DNA of 64,000 nucleotides from assembly GCA_022036555.1 (NCBI GenBank), contig CM039124.1:54652456-54716455 (forward strand), given 5' to 3'. Both the position numbers and the translations under genes were made by a program. Positions 34,747 to 45,836 of the stretch are shown here, piece by piece (position 1 is the stretch's first letter; each line of letters opens with the position of its first letter). The notes beneath the pieces were generated by a model. The model had not been told where the DNA came from. It did no database searches and saw nothing but the letters and a program-made list of their open reading frames with translations. This stretch comes from Microstegium vimineum (Eukaryota; Streptophyta; Magnoliopsida; Poales; Poaceae).

Positions 34747-37371
34747 ATGACTCGTAGCACTCGTGCTCAGGCAGCTGGGTCTGGTGGTGATGCTCCTCCT
34801 CCTCCATGTCCTTCCAGAGACAAGGGCAAGAAGCCAATGGTTGAGAAAGCTAAGAAGAAGAAGCGCAAACTTACAGAGGCTGAGAAAGCCGAGGCAGTGG
34901 CCGATGCAGCGGACCGCGCAAAGCGAGGCGGTCGCCGAGGTACCGTGAGACTCGGCACCCCTCCGCGGGATCTTCCCACTTCTCCTCCAGCTGGGTCACA
35001 TACTGAGGACACTCCACAGGAGCCAGAGCTTGTCACAGAGGCTCTTGGGACACCGTTGGCACCTTCTTCCTGGGGGCGCTCCACCCGCTCCCAGTCTGCT
35101 CAGTCACCGCAGTCAGCGGCTCCCACAGCAGCTTCAGCTTCAGTTCACCTTGACCTGAGGAACCTTACAGCGAAGCAAGTGAAGAAGCTCAGGTTCGTTG
35201 CTTTAGAGAAGTGGTGTCCGGATCAGAGAGACCCCAGAGCTTCACCTGGTTGGCATACACCTCTCATGGAGGATTTCTATCGAGCAGCTCAGTTGACCAG
35301 TATTCAGATACGACCGCACAGGGTTTGCTCATTAGAGAGCATTGTTGAGCTAGCAGGTGAGGAGATCCGTCCATATCTGACTTACCAGCCGGGACTCGCC
35401 GATCTGTTCGGGCGTTCTGGTAACTACATCGAGCGGTGGGTCAGAGAGTTCTATGCATCAGTTTGGGTAGATCCGGAGCACAAGTTTGTGCAGTACACCT
35501 TCCAAGGCGAGAGATACAGGTTGTACTTGACCAGACTCAGAGAGATCTTTCGCTTCAGACAGGAGGGTGGTGAGTTTGACCTACACTACGAGTGTTACCG
35601 AGGAGCCTCAGTGCCTCGCCGAGCTCGCGGAGGCCGTACTTTGTCAGTTCAGGAGGTGGCTCCTCTATTCAAGCCACCTTTCTCAGAGGGCTCCAGGCGC
35701 ACTCCAGCTGAGCTCAGGCCTACCGTTCATAGATTGAACGAGGTGCTCCGTCGTACTCTGCTACCTCGCACAGGGTACAAGGAAGGATTGACCAACATGC
35801 AGCAGCTTCTCCTTCAGACTCTGGTATCTCAGACACCATTCGACATTGCAGACTTTCTAGTGTCAGAGATAGAGGATGTGATAGCAGATGGCATGAGGGC
35901 CCGACGACAGTTTCCCTATGCACACTGGATTTCTTCGATGCTTGCTATTGAGCTAGAGGGAGCACACCCTGGACTCCGTGCTCTTTTGGATCAGGCGCCT
36001 ACTTCTTTCCCTGAGTACAGAGTCCTGGGGTCATTTGATAGCCGGTTTGGAAACCGGGTTCTCCGACTTGTCAGAGAGAGGACAGCACCAGCTGACAGGG
36101 CGGATGTTGATGCTCAGGATGAGGCCATTCGGAGTGTTGAGCAGCAGGAGCTCCATGGTCTAGATACAGGAGCGGATGTCACTCCAGAGGATACATCAGA
36201 TAGCTCAGATGCAGACTTCCAGCCGGTTCCACAGATGCCCCCAAGGGCGCAAGACACTGAGGCTGGCGGTTCTGCCTCTGCCACAGAGACGATGATGCTC
36301 AAGATCCTTGACAGAATGAATGAGCAGCAGAGTTCTCTAGTCACTGCAGTCACTCAGATACAGCAGCGCCAGGATGAGATGCAGCGACAGTCAGAGGAGC
36401 GCCACTTTGAGATGCAGCGCCAGATGCTTGCTATGCAGCTAGAGTCTCAGCGTCTTCAGTTACAGTCCCAGCAGCTGCAGCAGCAGAACATGGCATTCAT
36501 GGCTCACGTGATGAAGTGGACTGGTGCTCCTCCACTAGAGTTCCCTGCAGCTCCTCAGATTCAGATGATGAGCACTTCCCAGCCCTCTCAGTCAGTTGGG
36601 CAGCCTGGAGGGCCTCAGTTCTCAGTAGGACCCTCAGTTGGCCCCTCAGTGGCCCCTGTCAGCTCAGCCGGTCAGACAGTCACTCCCACCCCAGCCGTAC
36701 AGTCCAGTGGACTTCAGGGTGCTGGACTGACCACTCCGTACCAGTCACCGACGACTCAGTGGTTGGACAGTTTTGGACCTACTCAGCAGTTCACCCCGCT
36801 TACTACAGGTTTCACTCCTCTTACCGCTACACTGGGTGCTACTGCTAGAGATCTGTCAGCCTCTTTCAGTGATATCACAGGTCAGCCGTCCCCCACTGGT
36901 CCTCAGATTGCAGCAGAGGTCGAGGCCGCGCTTGTCGCTCCCACAGCTGATCAGCACCGCTCTTCAGTAGCTTCCTCAGAGGCTACCCATGACAGTCGGG
37001 CTCCAGCCGTTTCTACCCCTCCGACAGCTGCAGTCGCTACCGATGCTACGGTTGTCTCCTCCACTCCAGTCCAGCCTCAGCCGTCTCCGGTTCTTCAGAC
37101 TCCAGACGAGTCAGTGCCTGAGGCACCACCGGTCACCGCAGCTCTAGAGGCTCCAGCAGAGACACCAGCACTGGTTACCGCTCCTACTTCTTCTCCAGCT
37201 ACTGCTCCCGAGTCGTCGACCGCAGCAGACCAGTCAGCTTCCGACCCCCAGACCGCTTCACTACCAGCTACGGACACTCAGGGGGAGGATTCAGATGATG
37301 AGACATATCTGGCAGCTTTCAGGGTCCTCGACCGCTCCACGGCTGCTTCCACTCCACCTCCAAATGCTTAG
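34747..37371 (+). CDS. Third ORF of the Copia element (env-like position), 874 aa
   Basis: A single uninterrupted frame follows pol, unlike pol itself. The N-terminus is basic and low-complexity (KKKKRKLTEAEKAEAVADAA, NLS-like). Residues ~150-450 form a folded-looking region with GNYIERWVREFYASVWVDP and YTFQGERYRLYLTRLREIFRF, similar to the 'putative plant transposon protein' domain. Residues ~515-595 are a Gln-rich coiled coil (MNEQQSSLVTAVTQIQQRQ and onward). The C-terminal 280 residues are Pro/Ser/Thr/Ala-rich. No convincing transmembrane segment or signal peptide is visible, so 'env' would describe position only. Its function is unknown. Confidence 0.8.
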   Translation: MTRSTRAQAAGSGGDAPPPPCPSRDKGKKPMVEKAKKKKRKLTEAEKAEAVADAADRAKRGGRRGTVRLGTPPRDLPTSPPAGSHTEDTPQEPELVTEALGTPLAPSSWGRSTRSQSAQSPQSAAPTAASASVHLDLRNLTAKQVKKLRFVALEKWCPDQRDPRASPGWHTPLMEDFYRAAQLTSIQIRPHRVCSLESIVELAGEEIRPYLTYQPGLADLFGRSGNYIERWVREFYASVWVDPEHKFVQYTFQGERYRLYLTRLREIFRFRQEGGEFDLHYECYRGASVPRRARGGRTLSVQEVAPLFKPPFSEGSRRTPAELRPTVHRLNEVLRRTLLPRTGYKEGLTNMQQLLLQTLVSQTPFDIADFLVSEIEDVIADGMRARRQFPYAHWISSMLAIELEGAHPGLRALLDQAPTSFPEYRVLGSFDSRFGNRVLRLVRERTAPADRADVDAQDEAIRSVEQQELHGLDTGADVTPEDTSDSSDADFQPVPQMPPRAQDTEAGGSASATETMMLKILDRMNEQQSSLVTAVTQIQQRQDEMQRQSEERHFEMQRQMLAMQLESQRLQLQSQQLQQQNMAFMAHVMKWTGAPPLEFPAAPQIQMMSTSQPSQSVGQPGGPQFSVGPSVGPSVAPVSSAGQTVTPTPAVQSSGLQGAGLTTPYQSPTTQWLDSFGPTQQFTPLTTGFTPLTATLGATARDLSASFSDITGQPSPTGPQIAAEVEAALVAPTADQHRSSVASSEATHDSRAPAVSTPPTAAVATDATVVSSTPVQPQPSPVLQTPDESVPEAPPVTAALEAPAETPALVTAPTSSPATAPESSTAADQSASDPQTASLPATDTQGEDSDDETYLAAFRVLDRSTAASTPPPNA

Positions 37372-37817
37372 TTTAGGTGTTTCGACGCGAAAGGGGGAGA
37401 GGGAGAATCGAGTAGATGGGCTAGCCTTAGGGGGAGCTAGTAGGACTCGTTTTTTTGTTGTGTATAATCTCTAGTGCATCATGCTTCACGTTTACCGTCT
37501 TATTGCATTGTATGATATGGTTGATGTTTGAGACTTGTTGGTTGTGTGACATGTGTGGACTTTCCTATTTATATATCATGTCGCTTGGTTATGTTATTGC
37601 TTCAGCGCTAATCTTTGATCTTTTGGCTATAGCATATCCTTTTTGAAATCAAGTACTATATTCATTTCATATCTATTGTGCTTGTCATGGCTTGAATGGT
37701 TAGGCATGTACTTGTCTTTCTTATTACTAACCCATGCCTATCTCATGTCAAGTCATGTTTTCTCTTATCAAAATTCACTCATTATTCTCTACTCGAGCTT
37801 GTATTGTCGCCAATCAC
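37372..37817. other. Untranslated stretch before the 3' LTR
   Basis: T-rich, with a short AAGGGGGAGAGGGAG purine tract near 37390 and GGGGGAGCTAG near 37430. No gene recognised. Confidence 0.5.
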
Positions 37818-37832
37818 CTAAAAGGGGGAGAT
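37818..37832 (+). other. Polypurine tract of the Copia element
   Basis: AAAAGGGGGAGAT directly precedes the 3' LTR at 37833. Confidence 0.85.
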
Positions 37833-39510
37833 TGTAGAATCATGGACCCTTGTGTTTAGGCGATTAACGACAATACTAGATCACTATGACTAACGTGTGT
37901 TTTGCAGAGACAAAGTCATATATGTTAGGTCATGAGTGATATATTTTGAATGGGCTTAATTGACATTCATGCCCCCAAGATGGAAATCGCTTCGGTTGCA
38001 AAGGATGGAGATACTCGACGAAGACTAGGCTAGTTCTTAGTGCCATAAGGTTGAGAAGGGCACTAAGTATAGCTAGGTGTTTTGTTTTTCCTTTGACCGT
38101 ACTATAAAGAGGGGTATGAGGTTAGTAGCTTGACCTAGGAGAGTTTAGGAAAGTGGGTATATGCACACTTGTCACAACCAGTCCTAGAGACCTTGCTTTC
38201 AGCCTTTGATAAACCCTAGAAGTGGTAGGAGAAAAATCCCTTGAGAAACCTCAGCGAAAACGGTTGATAGAGAGGGAGAAAAAAGGCTCCGGACCACTCT
38301 GCTAAGTAGGCACCGGACCAAGGAGAGTAGTCCGGTGGTCCCTGACTTAAGCAGTTTTTCAGCTCGAGGAGCTCCGGACCACCTGTCTGGAAAGCACCGG
38401 ACCATAGGAGAGTGGTCCGGTGGCTTGGTTCAGAGAGTCAGAAGGCTCCGGACTAGTCCGACGATGTGTCCGACAGCTAGTCCGACGCCTCAAGACAGGG
38501 AGTTTGGTCTATGCAGAGAGCACCCTGGCTCCGGACCAGAGCGTCGGACCAGGGCACCGGACCAAGGAGAGTTGTCCGGTGGTGTGTAAAAGAGAGATAA
38601 GTTTTCACTCAGAGAGCACCGAGGCTCCGGACCAGAGCGTCGGACCAGTGCGTCGGACCAAGCAGAGTAGTCCGACGGTGCCTGAGTTTGAAACGTGAGT
38701 GAGCTCCGGACCAGTGTGCATGGTCCGGTGGTGTGAGCTCCGGACTAGTCCGGTGGATACGCAGAAAGAAGAAAAAGTAAAAAACGGCTAGTTTTGGAGG
38801 TGGGGACTATTTATAGTTGCCTCCTTGGACCTTAGAAGACAGCTTGGCTATTGTTTCAGCTGGTGACACCTTGAGAAATCTTTTGGAGAGCCAAGAGTCT
38901 AGTGAGGGAGAGATTAGAGAGAATTCATCTTGTTCTTCCCTCCTAGAGTGATTAGGAGTGACTTGTGTGCATCCATCCACCTTCCTAGTCTTGAGAGGGT
39001 CAAGTGAAGGTCTTGTGCTTGTTACTCTTGGTGTTTGACAGCACCTAGACGGTTTGGTGGTGTTCGGAGGAAGTGACCGCCGGGAGATTGTTGGCGGCTC
39101 TTCTCCAAGCTCTTGTGATCGGTTGTGGGTGATTCACCGAGCCGGAGTGGCGAAGAATCAGCCCGTAGAGAGCACTCTACCCTTGCGCGGGTAGAGGGGG
39201 AGCAATACCTTGCGAGGTGCTCCAACGAGGACTAGGGGGGTGTGTCGACACCTCGATACCTCGGGAAAAAAATCGCTGCGTTTATGAGATTCTCTTTTCC
39301 CTAGCTCTTTACTTTTCCGTCTTGTTTTTACATTTCCTTCTAGAATTGCTTAGGTTGCGTTTAATTCCTATGAATTGCTACCGCTTTCTAGTTAAGACAC
39401 ACGGACGGTAGGCACTAGGGGGTGATTGGCATTTGATAGGTTTTTATATTTGCTTTAGAAATTAAAAAGAAGCCCAATTCACCCCCCTCTTGGGCATCTT
39501 GATCCTTTCA
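37833..39510 (+). repeat. 3' LTR of the Copia element
   Basis: 1678 bp, nearly identical to 25552-27228. The hairpin motif array recurs at 38279-38756. Confidence 0.95.
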
Positions 39511-41463
39511 ACGTCTACCGAAGATTAACTTTTATAAGAGAATTAGACTTCATTTATTTTATTTATATAAAAAGCATATATTGGATACTTCAGAGAAATA
39601 CCCAAATTAAGTTAAGTCACATTACATTTGCTTTGTAAAAACAAGATTTAACTAAGTATGTTTTGTTTTATCAAAAGCCAAGGTGGAAAACCCTAATTGA
39701 TTTTAATTGGAAAACCATTGATTATATAGATTAATCAATTATCTTTTTATTTCAGAGAAGAAAACATGTTAAACACTGCTGCTAACAGATAGATCTTATC
39801 GTTACGAAACCAACGCAACTAAAAAGGGCTAAAACGGATCTAAAACGAATAAACTATAGATTAAACAAGATTTTGAAAAGGGCAAGATTTAAGCGTTAAA
39901 AGAGTTAATTTACTTTGATTTTCAAAAGTAATTAACATAGATGAAATTTATACTACTGGATAGAGCATAAAGTTACGAATCTAACGCAACTTGAACGGAT
40001 CGATTTGGATTTAAAACGAGAAAGTTATAAGCATTTAAAGATCAGTGGCAAAACTGTAAATAGGGTTTTTCTTTTATTTTCAAAATAAAATAGATCTGAA
40101 AAGGGAATACTTCTTCTAGAGGGGAAAACGTAAAGATGAAAGACGCTTTGGGACTGCGGGTTGAGACCTAGAAACTCGGGGGTCTCTTTAACAAAAACGC
40201 CACCCGAAGGGGTATGGATGGATTAGATCCATCCGATCTAATCTGGACGGCCCAGATTAGAAGGAGGGAGGAAGAGGGCGGCGCGGCTGCCGGAGCAGGG
40301 CGGAGGACGGCGGCGCCATGGCCGGCCCGAGCCTGTGCTCGCCGGCGGGGGTCGATTGGAGGCTCTGGTGCTCGTTTTTCGATTCCGAGGGCACCGGGAG
40401 AAAGAGGAGAGGGAAGCGAACTCCCCTGGGAGCTCGGAGGGGCTCGAGGACGGACGGGAAGGGCCGATGGCGCGGAGCAGCGGCGGCGGAGGTCCTGCAC
40501 ACGGCGGCGCGAGGTGATTAGGTGCTCGGGTGCTCAATCCGACCGGGAAAAAGGTAAGAGAAGCTCGAGGCGAACCCATCTAGGGCAACGACAAGGCTCG
40601 GGCATGGGTGTGGACGGCTGGCGGCGGTGAACCGCGGCGGCGGATTCCCTGTGCCCGGCGACAGAGACAACCGGTGGGCAAAAGAGAGGGAAAAGAGAGG
40701 GGAAAGGTGTTCCACGGACACACGAAGGCGACGCGAGGCTCGGAGAGATTTACCGCGGCCGGAGGTGCGCGGAACGGCGGCTCGGCGTCAAGAGCAGAGC
40801 GGCGGCAATGGCGGCTCGGTGGCGCTGCTGCTGTCCAGGGCTAGGCGAAGCGCGAGACGATGGGAAGAGGCGGCGCGGGGGCGGTGCTATTTAAAGGAGC
40901 AGAGGGGAGGAGTCCAACGCGGACACGACGCGCGGACGTCGCGCGGCGGTTGCGGCCGCGACGTCGAGCAGAGTCCTGCTCGGACTCGACGCGAGTGAGA
41001 AGGAGGCGCTGACGTGGCGGGCCACTGCGTCAGCGGGAGGAGGGAGAGAGGGAGGAGAGGAGGAGAGGCCGCGGCCTTCGGGCGGGCTGGGCTGAGAGAG
41101 GAGGCCGGCCCAAGCAAGAAGGAATGGGAAGGGGAAGCAGGGCGGGCTTCTCGGGCCACAGGCCGAAAGGAGGGAGAGAGGGTTTCCATCTTTTCTTTTT
41201 ATTTTCTTTTTGCAAATTGATTTTTCAAATTGATTTTCAAAAGAGTTTTGAAATCTTTTCTTTGAGCTTTGCACAAACAACCAACATAAGAAATTATGCA
41301 GAGGCATGAAATGCACATACATGTTAAACCCTAACGTGTGATATTTAATTTAGTTTTATTTATTTAGTTCTATGATCAAAGAAATGCTTGAATTAAATCA
41401 AATTAAAGCAATTTAAATTTAAACTCAAACCTAATTTGCTAATTCAAATTTTAGGGTGTTACA

Positions 41464-41762
41464 AAGGAATCCACGTAAACAAAAAAAAAACAGCCCACGT
41501 CGGAGAGAGGTTACGAAGCTGGCGTTTTCCATCTCACCCGCCTGGAGCACAAGAGCGAGATGCTTTCCCAGCCCTCTCCCAGCCCGCTACGAACGAGATG
41601 TCACCGCTTAGTAGATTGCTTAAACACATGAGCATTAAATGACTACAGTCTGTACAATCCAACAAATAGCTAGCTTATTGTATGAGTTGGCTGTATGACT
41701 GGTTATATATGACTTGACATGAGTTTACAACCAGCAGCAGACTAAGTTATTATCCTTGCTCT
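41464..41762. mobile_element. MITE interrupted by the retrotransposon nest (left-arm copy)
   Basis: Its end GTTATTATCCTTGCTCT near 41746-41762 matches the end of the complete copy at 63562-63839. The other end lies left of the nest (TAGCCGGCTTC before 24141). Joining the flanks at AAGGA recreates the order seen intact in the right arm. Confidence 0.7.
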
Positions 41763-42389
41763 TATGCACCATCCTCAACGGCGTCAAGGAAATGAAACCC
41801 GAAACTCAAACGGTACAGCTCCCAAGTCTCAAATATGAAAATGTTTAAGACGACGAATAGAATCAACCGCATCTCGCAAACAAACAAAAAGGACTCGATA
41901 TCCAGCGCGAGAACAGAAGGCATGAGAAGTGGCATTGAGATCAGCAAAGCTGTAATAATTAATTACTCAAAAAAAGCTGTAATACTAATTAATTACCTAT
42001 TAAAAAAAGGATTAGCAACAACGTCTGTCTAGCATTGCATTTGCCAGCTCTAGTGACCGTTGGCTTGCTGGCCGAAAAGCCGCAGACCACCGAAAAGAAA
42101 AAGGGGCAGGCAAGCCCGGGCATGGCGCTCACGTTGCCCTCCCAAGTCCCCACCCCCCACCTACCGCCTACCCCACGGGCCACGGCACGCCGGGGCCGGG
42201 CCTCTGTCGGACCTCCGGACGGCCGTCGGTTCCTACACGGACGGCGGGACGCGTCCCCCGATTCGAACGTTGGGGGTTTACTGCTATTCTATTCAATATT
42301 CAACGATGCTCTGCTGTGCTGTGCTCCCCTTGTCCGTTGCCGCGCGTCCTCTCGTCCACTGCGCGCCCGTTCCTCGATCTCCCTCCAGC

Positions 42390-42866
42390 TATAAAATCAC
42401 TGCGTCCGCCATGGCGTCTCCCACCACCACCTGCAGCGCTCGCTCCGCTTCGTCTTCCTCGGTCCAGTGTCCGCCATTGTTGCTTGGCTTGGCTTGCTCA
42501 AGCGTTGCTTCTGCGCGCACTCCTCCACTTGGTGGAATAATTCGCTGACAAGTTGGACGCCGGAGTCTTGGCGGCGGTGGCGGGGAGCGAGGGAGCAGGA
42601 TAAGCTTGGCAGTTGGCACAGCAGGATTAGATTAGAGAGAACAGAGAAGAGTGTGCGCTGCCGTGAAGGAACAGTGCCGCGGGTTGCGGGTCGCTGCTGA
42701 TCTGGGACTGGGACGAGACGGGGCGGTCGGCGTCGCTTTCGATCGACGGGGTCCCGTGCTCTGCTGCTGCCTCACCGGCCACCCACCTCAGCCCATCACG
42801 GCGCGGACGGATTTGTTCTTGCCTAGCTTGAGCGAGACGACGACTAGCTATACCTAGCCTCATCCC
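42390..42866 (+). promoter_or_regulatory. TATA box, 5'UTR exon and donor of GH3 copy 3
   Basis: TATAAAAT at 42390-42397, conserved in the right arm at 62941-62934. The leader exon probably runs from about 42420 to a conserved donor (CATCCC|GTAAGT, exon end 42866). The leader intron would extend almost to the start codon; its acceptor is not settled. The conserved ATG at 42410 in this leader could open an upstream ORF. Confidence 0.5.
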
Positions 42867-44757
42867 GTAAGTAACATCAGTCCCGTCCTTGCTCCTCTTT
42901 TATAAATATATATAAATCTCGCGCAGCTCAGGCATGCATCGTCATCTAGCCATCCTCTTCCTCCTCGAGCCTCGGCTTTCCCCCTTCCGCGGTTTCGCGG
43001 CATTGTCGCTCGATCTTTCCGCGACCGCCGGCGCTGCTCTGCCTCGCCGTGCTGCGTTCCCGAGCTTCTCCACGGTGTCCTGGATCGCTGACAAGCCTGA
43101 CATGGGGGTGGCGATGAAACTGCTCGCACGAGTGAGTCTCCCCAATGTTTTGGCAAAAGAAAAAAAAACAGAACAGAACAGAGGATCTGTTGCATATACT
43201 TGCATTCGTTCTTTCTGCGCAACGGGTTTTGTTCTCTTGCTAACACCACCACCACCCGGCGGCACGGCACGGCACTATCCGTCCTCGTCATCATCGTCTT
43301 CTTCCTTCAACCGCGGCTGTAGCTGTGAAAAGTAGTAAGTAGTAATCCAGCAGCAGCCGTAATTCTCGCCGCCGAGAGGCCGGAGAACAGGCCAGAATCC
43401 GCGTCACGGGCGGACGGGGTTGCTATCGCCGCGCCGGAAGGCAACAATCGGGGGCGATAAAAAAAAGGATATTTTGTGCCTGTGGGCTGTGGCTCGCATT
43501 TGAAGGTGCCAATGGCGGGCGCGGTCCCTGCTCCAACCACTCCTCAGCCCTTACCTTATCCGGGATACCTGCTCTCCACCTCTCCTCTCCTGCAGTTAGT
43601 CCTGCTGCTGCTCCTTTTATTTATATCAAGCACCTGACGCTAGCTCGCCGGGAGCAGAAAAGCCAGGATGATGCTCGCCTGATCGCCTCCTCCTTCCTTC
43701 TGCTGCTATGCTCCACTTTTCTGGTAAGAGTAAGAAGACACACGGGCCGGGCGGTTTCTTGCTGAATCAGCAATAGCAATCCAGCACTGCACACGTAGCT
43801 GCACTGCACGGCACGAACACGCGTGTGTCCTCTTGCTCATGGCATGTAGCGGGCAATCGGAGGGGTGCCGTCCGTTTGCTCACGCGTGTTGGACCTTTGT
43901 GTTGTGTGCGAGAGAGGGATTCCAATCGGTTGCAACAAACGCATTGAATTTGTTTGGCGTCTCATCTTTCCCCTTAGCAGCCTCACACGAGCAGTGCCGC
44001 CGCCGCCGCCTCTTCTTCTCCGAAGAGCGAGCGCCGGAGCTTCGTCTTCTTCGTGCTTGTACTTGCTTCATAACCCAAGCCTGCAGCCTCTCCTGCTCAT
44101 CCTTGCCGGGCTCACGCATTTGTGGCACAGCAAGGCTCCTTCAAGGCCAGCTCCTCTGCTCTGGTGATTGATTGGTTCGCTCTCATCTCATGGCCGCAAC
44201 TCCTTCCTTCCTCTTCATCTTCCGACGGAGTAGAATTGCTATTTTTTCTTTCATTGGCAGCTAATTTCCTGTTCTTGGTTTTACTAATATACGCACAAGA
44301 AAATCGTTTGATATTTTGGTCTTACTTTTACTTTTAACCTGTCCGAACTCCTGCTCTTTTCAGTTGTTATTACTACTACTGTAGTGCTATGAATTTACAG
44401 AGACTGCTACAGGAATATCTAGTCTGGATCATGTTCACATCAACCCCTTTTATCTTTATCAAACCATGCTGCCCTATCAGCAAAACACTAGTTAAAACTA
44501 GATATTCTTTTTTGTTCTCAGCAATGAAAAGGACACCTTGATCTGACAGCCTACTTGTTGTTAGATCTAAATTACTCGATCATAAAATCATATTCCATTT
44601 GCATGCACCCCAGCGAGCACATGTTAGCATGGCCGACGAGCGAATCCGGTCGTAGTATCTAGTCTCGTTAAGTAGTCTCCACCATTAATGGTTTCTTGGA
44701 TCCCTGCATCTCTTGGTGCCCGGCTCTCGCCGCCGTTGACCAACCCAACCGGCGGTC
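42867..44757 (+). other. Leader-intron region of GH3 copy 3
   Basis: Mostly conserved in the right arm. A second donor-like site (CTGCTCGCACGA|GTGAGT, about 43130) is conserved too and may mark an alternative leader exon. Open frames here (up to ~144 codons) are not conserved as proteins. Confidence 0.45.
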
Positions 44758-45251
44758 ATGGCCGGCGGCATCAGGTCGTCGGGCGTCGTCGAGCTTCTGG
44801 AGTGGCACTTCACGGAGGTTCTGATAAGGTGTCTGCAATGCTACGACGCGCAGGTCCGGAGGCGCCTGGTCCCTCTCCTCCGCCGCCACAGGATGGCGCT
44901 ACTGACGGCGCCGGCGGTGGCCGCGCTGCTGCTCCTCTTCTGGTCCGCGTTGGCGTACGGTGATGACTACGCCCAGGCCGCCGCCGTGCCGCCGCCGCTG
45001 CCGTACAAGGACCCCAGGAATGGCGTGGAGGTCCGCGTGAGGGACCTGCTCGGCCGGATGACGCTGGCCGAGAAGATCGGGCAGATGACGCAGATCGAGC
45101 GGCTCGTCGCGTCGCCGCAGGTGCTCAAGGACTATTTCATCGGCAGCCTGCTCAGCGGCGGCGGCAGCGTGCCGCGGAAGCAGGCCACGGCGGCGGAGTG
45201 GATGGACATGGTCGCAGACTTCCAGCAGGCGTGCCTGAACACGCGCCTCGG
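44758..45251 (+). CDS. GH3 beta-D-glucan exohydrolase copy 3, 5' part only (cut by gap)
   Basis: Exon 1 gives 164 residues ending NTRLG at the gap. After a 45-residue N-terminal extension (IRSSGVVELLEWHF, CLQCYDAQVRRRLVPLLRRHR) comes MALLTAPAVAALLLLFWSALAYG, a signal peptide or anchor. GH3 sequence follows: YKDPRNGVEVRVRDLL, RMTLAEKIGQMTQIER and LSGGGSVPRKQATAAEWMDMV. The intron that copies 1 and 2 carry at YF(I/V)G|S is absent. An internal start at 44893 would give a normal signal peptide; the extension diverges more between copies 3 and 4 than the enzyme does, so its translation is uncertain. The remaining ~480 residues are not in the window. Confidence 0.85.
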
Positions 45252-45351
45252 NNNNNNNNNNNNNNNNNNNNNNNNNNNNNNNNNNNNNNNNNNNNNNNNN
45301 NNNNNNNNNNNNNNNNNNNNNNNNNNNNNNNNNNNNNNNNNNNNNNNNNNN
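45252..45351. other. Assembly gap, 100 N
   Basis: Exactly 100 N, the conventional placeholder for a scaffold join of unknown size. It interrupts GH3 copy 3. Confidence 0.98.
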
Positions 45352-45836
45352 TCTTTTGTGATGATGACGAGCATCGAGGATAACACCAGACAATGGTAGA
45401 ATTATAACAATTAGCACGAAAATATATGAAAAAACTACTCAAGGTGATGTAAATTCACGACATGGGACACCATTTCACCACCCCAATCAATCATATCTAA
45501 AAGTACTCTATGCTAAAATTACAGTAACTTGAATGACAAAACCTCTTTCTGTTCCAAACTGTAAATTATTCTTGTTTTTCTAAATACATTGCTTTTAATA
45601 TGTATTTATATATATATATATATATAATATATCTAAGTATATAGTAAAAACACACTTGGAAAAGGCAGAATAATATATAATTTAGATCGGAAGGGAAGTA
45701 CCAATATGATGTTCTACTTAGTCAATTCTCAAACGACCAATCAAACCGAAGTACTTCCAAATAAACAAAACCTATATAAAATTATAATATAATGCTCTAC
45801 TCAATAGACCCTCAACTGACTAATCAAATCAAAGTG

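Larger units (their letters stand above)
25552..39510 (+). mobile_element. SIRE/Maximus-like Ty1/Copia retrotransposon, full length, 13.96 kb
   Basis: TG...CA LTRs of 1677 and 1678 bp are flanked by a perfect ACGTC target duplication (25547-25551, 39511-39515). Order is LTR, primer site, gag, protease-integrase-RT-RNase H, a long spacer, an 874-codon third ORF, purine tract, LTR. The copia order (integrase before RT), large size and an extra ORF after pol point to the SIRE/Maximus lineage. Against each other the LTRs show, by eye, three substitutions (26849/39130, 27078/39359, 27088/39369) and one C-run indel, so the insertion is recent. Pol is interrupted (see below). Confidence 0.9.
24141..41463 (-). 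mobile_element. Solo LTR (~3.35 kb) split by the Copia element at 25552-39510
   Basis: Left end TGCCACACCCGG at 24141, right end GGGTGTTACA at 41463. Both are flanked by AAGGA (24136-24140 and 41464-41468), a perfect 5-bp target duplication. Read on the minus strand it runs TGTAACACCC to GGGTGTGGCA, the ends of many long grass LTRs. Its two pieces (24141-25551 and 39516-41463) total about 3.35 kb and no gag, pol, primer site or second LTR is visible, so a solo LTR fits best. The GC-rich part (40200-41160) has many overlapping open frames on both strands but no recognised protein. Confidence 0.8.
41464..45251 (+). repeat. Left arm of the GH3 inverted duplication
   Basis: This stretch, from the MITE through the promoter and leader to the first coding exon of GH3 copy 3, is matched in reverse complement by about 59670-63839. 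Shared landmarks include the TATA box with ATCACTGCGTCCGCCATGG, the CCTCATCCCGTAAGTAAC donor, ATGAAACTGCTCGCACGAG, and the exon 1 protein. The arms differ by MITE, tandem-duplication and nest insertions plus scattered changes. Confidence 0.85.

Noticed and set aside
34747..37371. True envelope glycoprotein in the Copia element
   Set aside because: No signal peptide, transmembrane segment or cysteine pattern was visible; only the position is env-like.
40200..41230. Many overlapping open frames on both strands in GC-rich DNA
   Set aside because: Frames on all strands with Arg/Gly/Ala-rich products reflect base composition in the solo LTR; no domain recognised.
42060..44171. Open frames of 100-160 codons in the GH3 leader regions
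   Set aside because: Not conserved as protein between the two arms; consistent with 5'UTR and leader intron.
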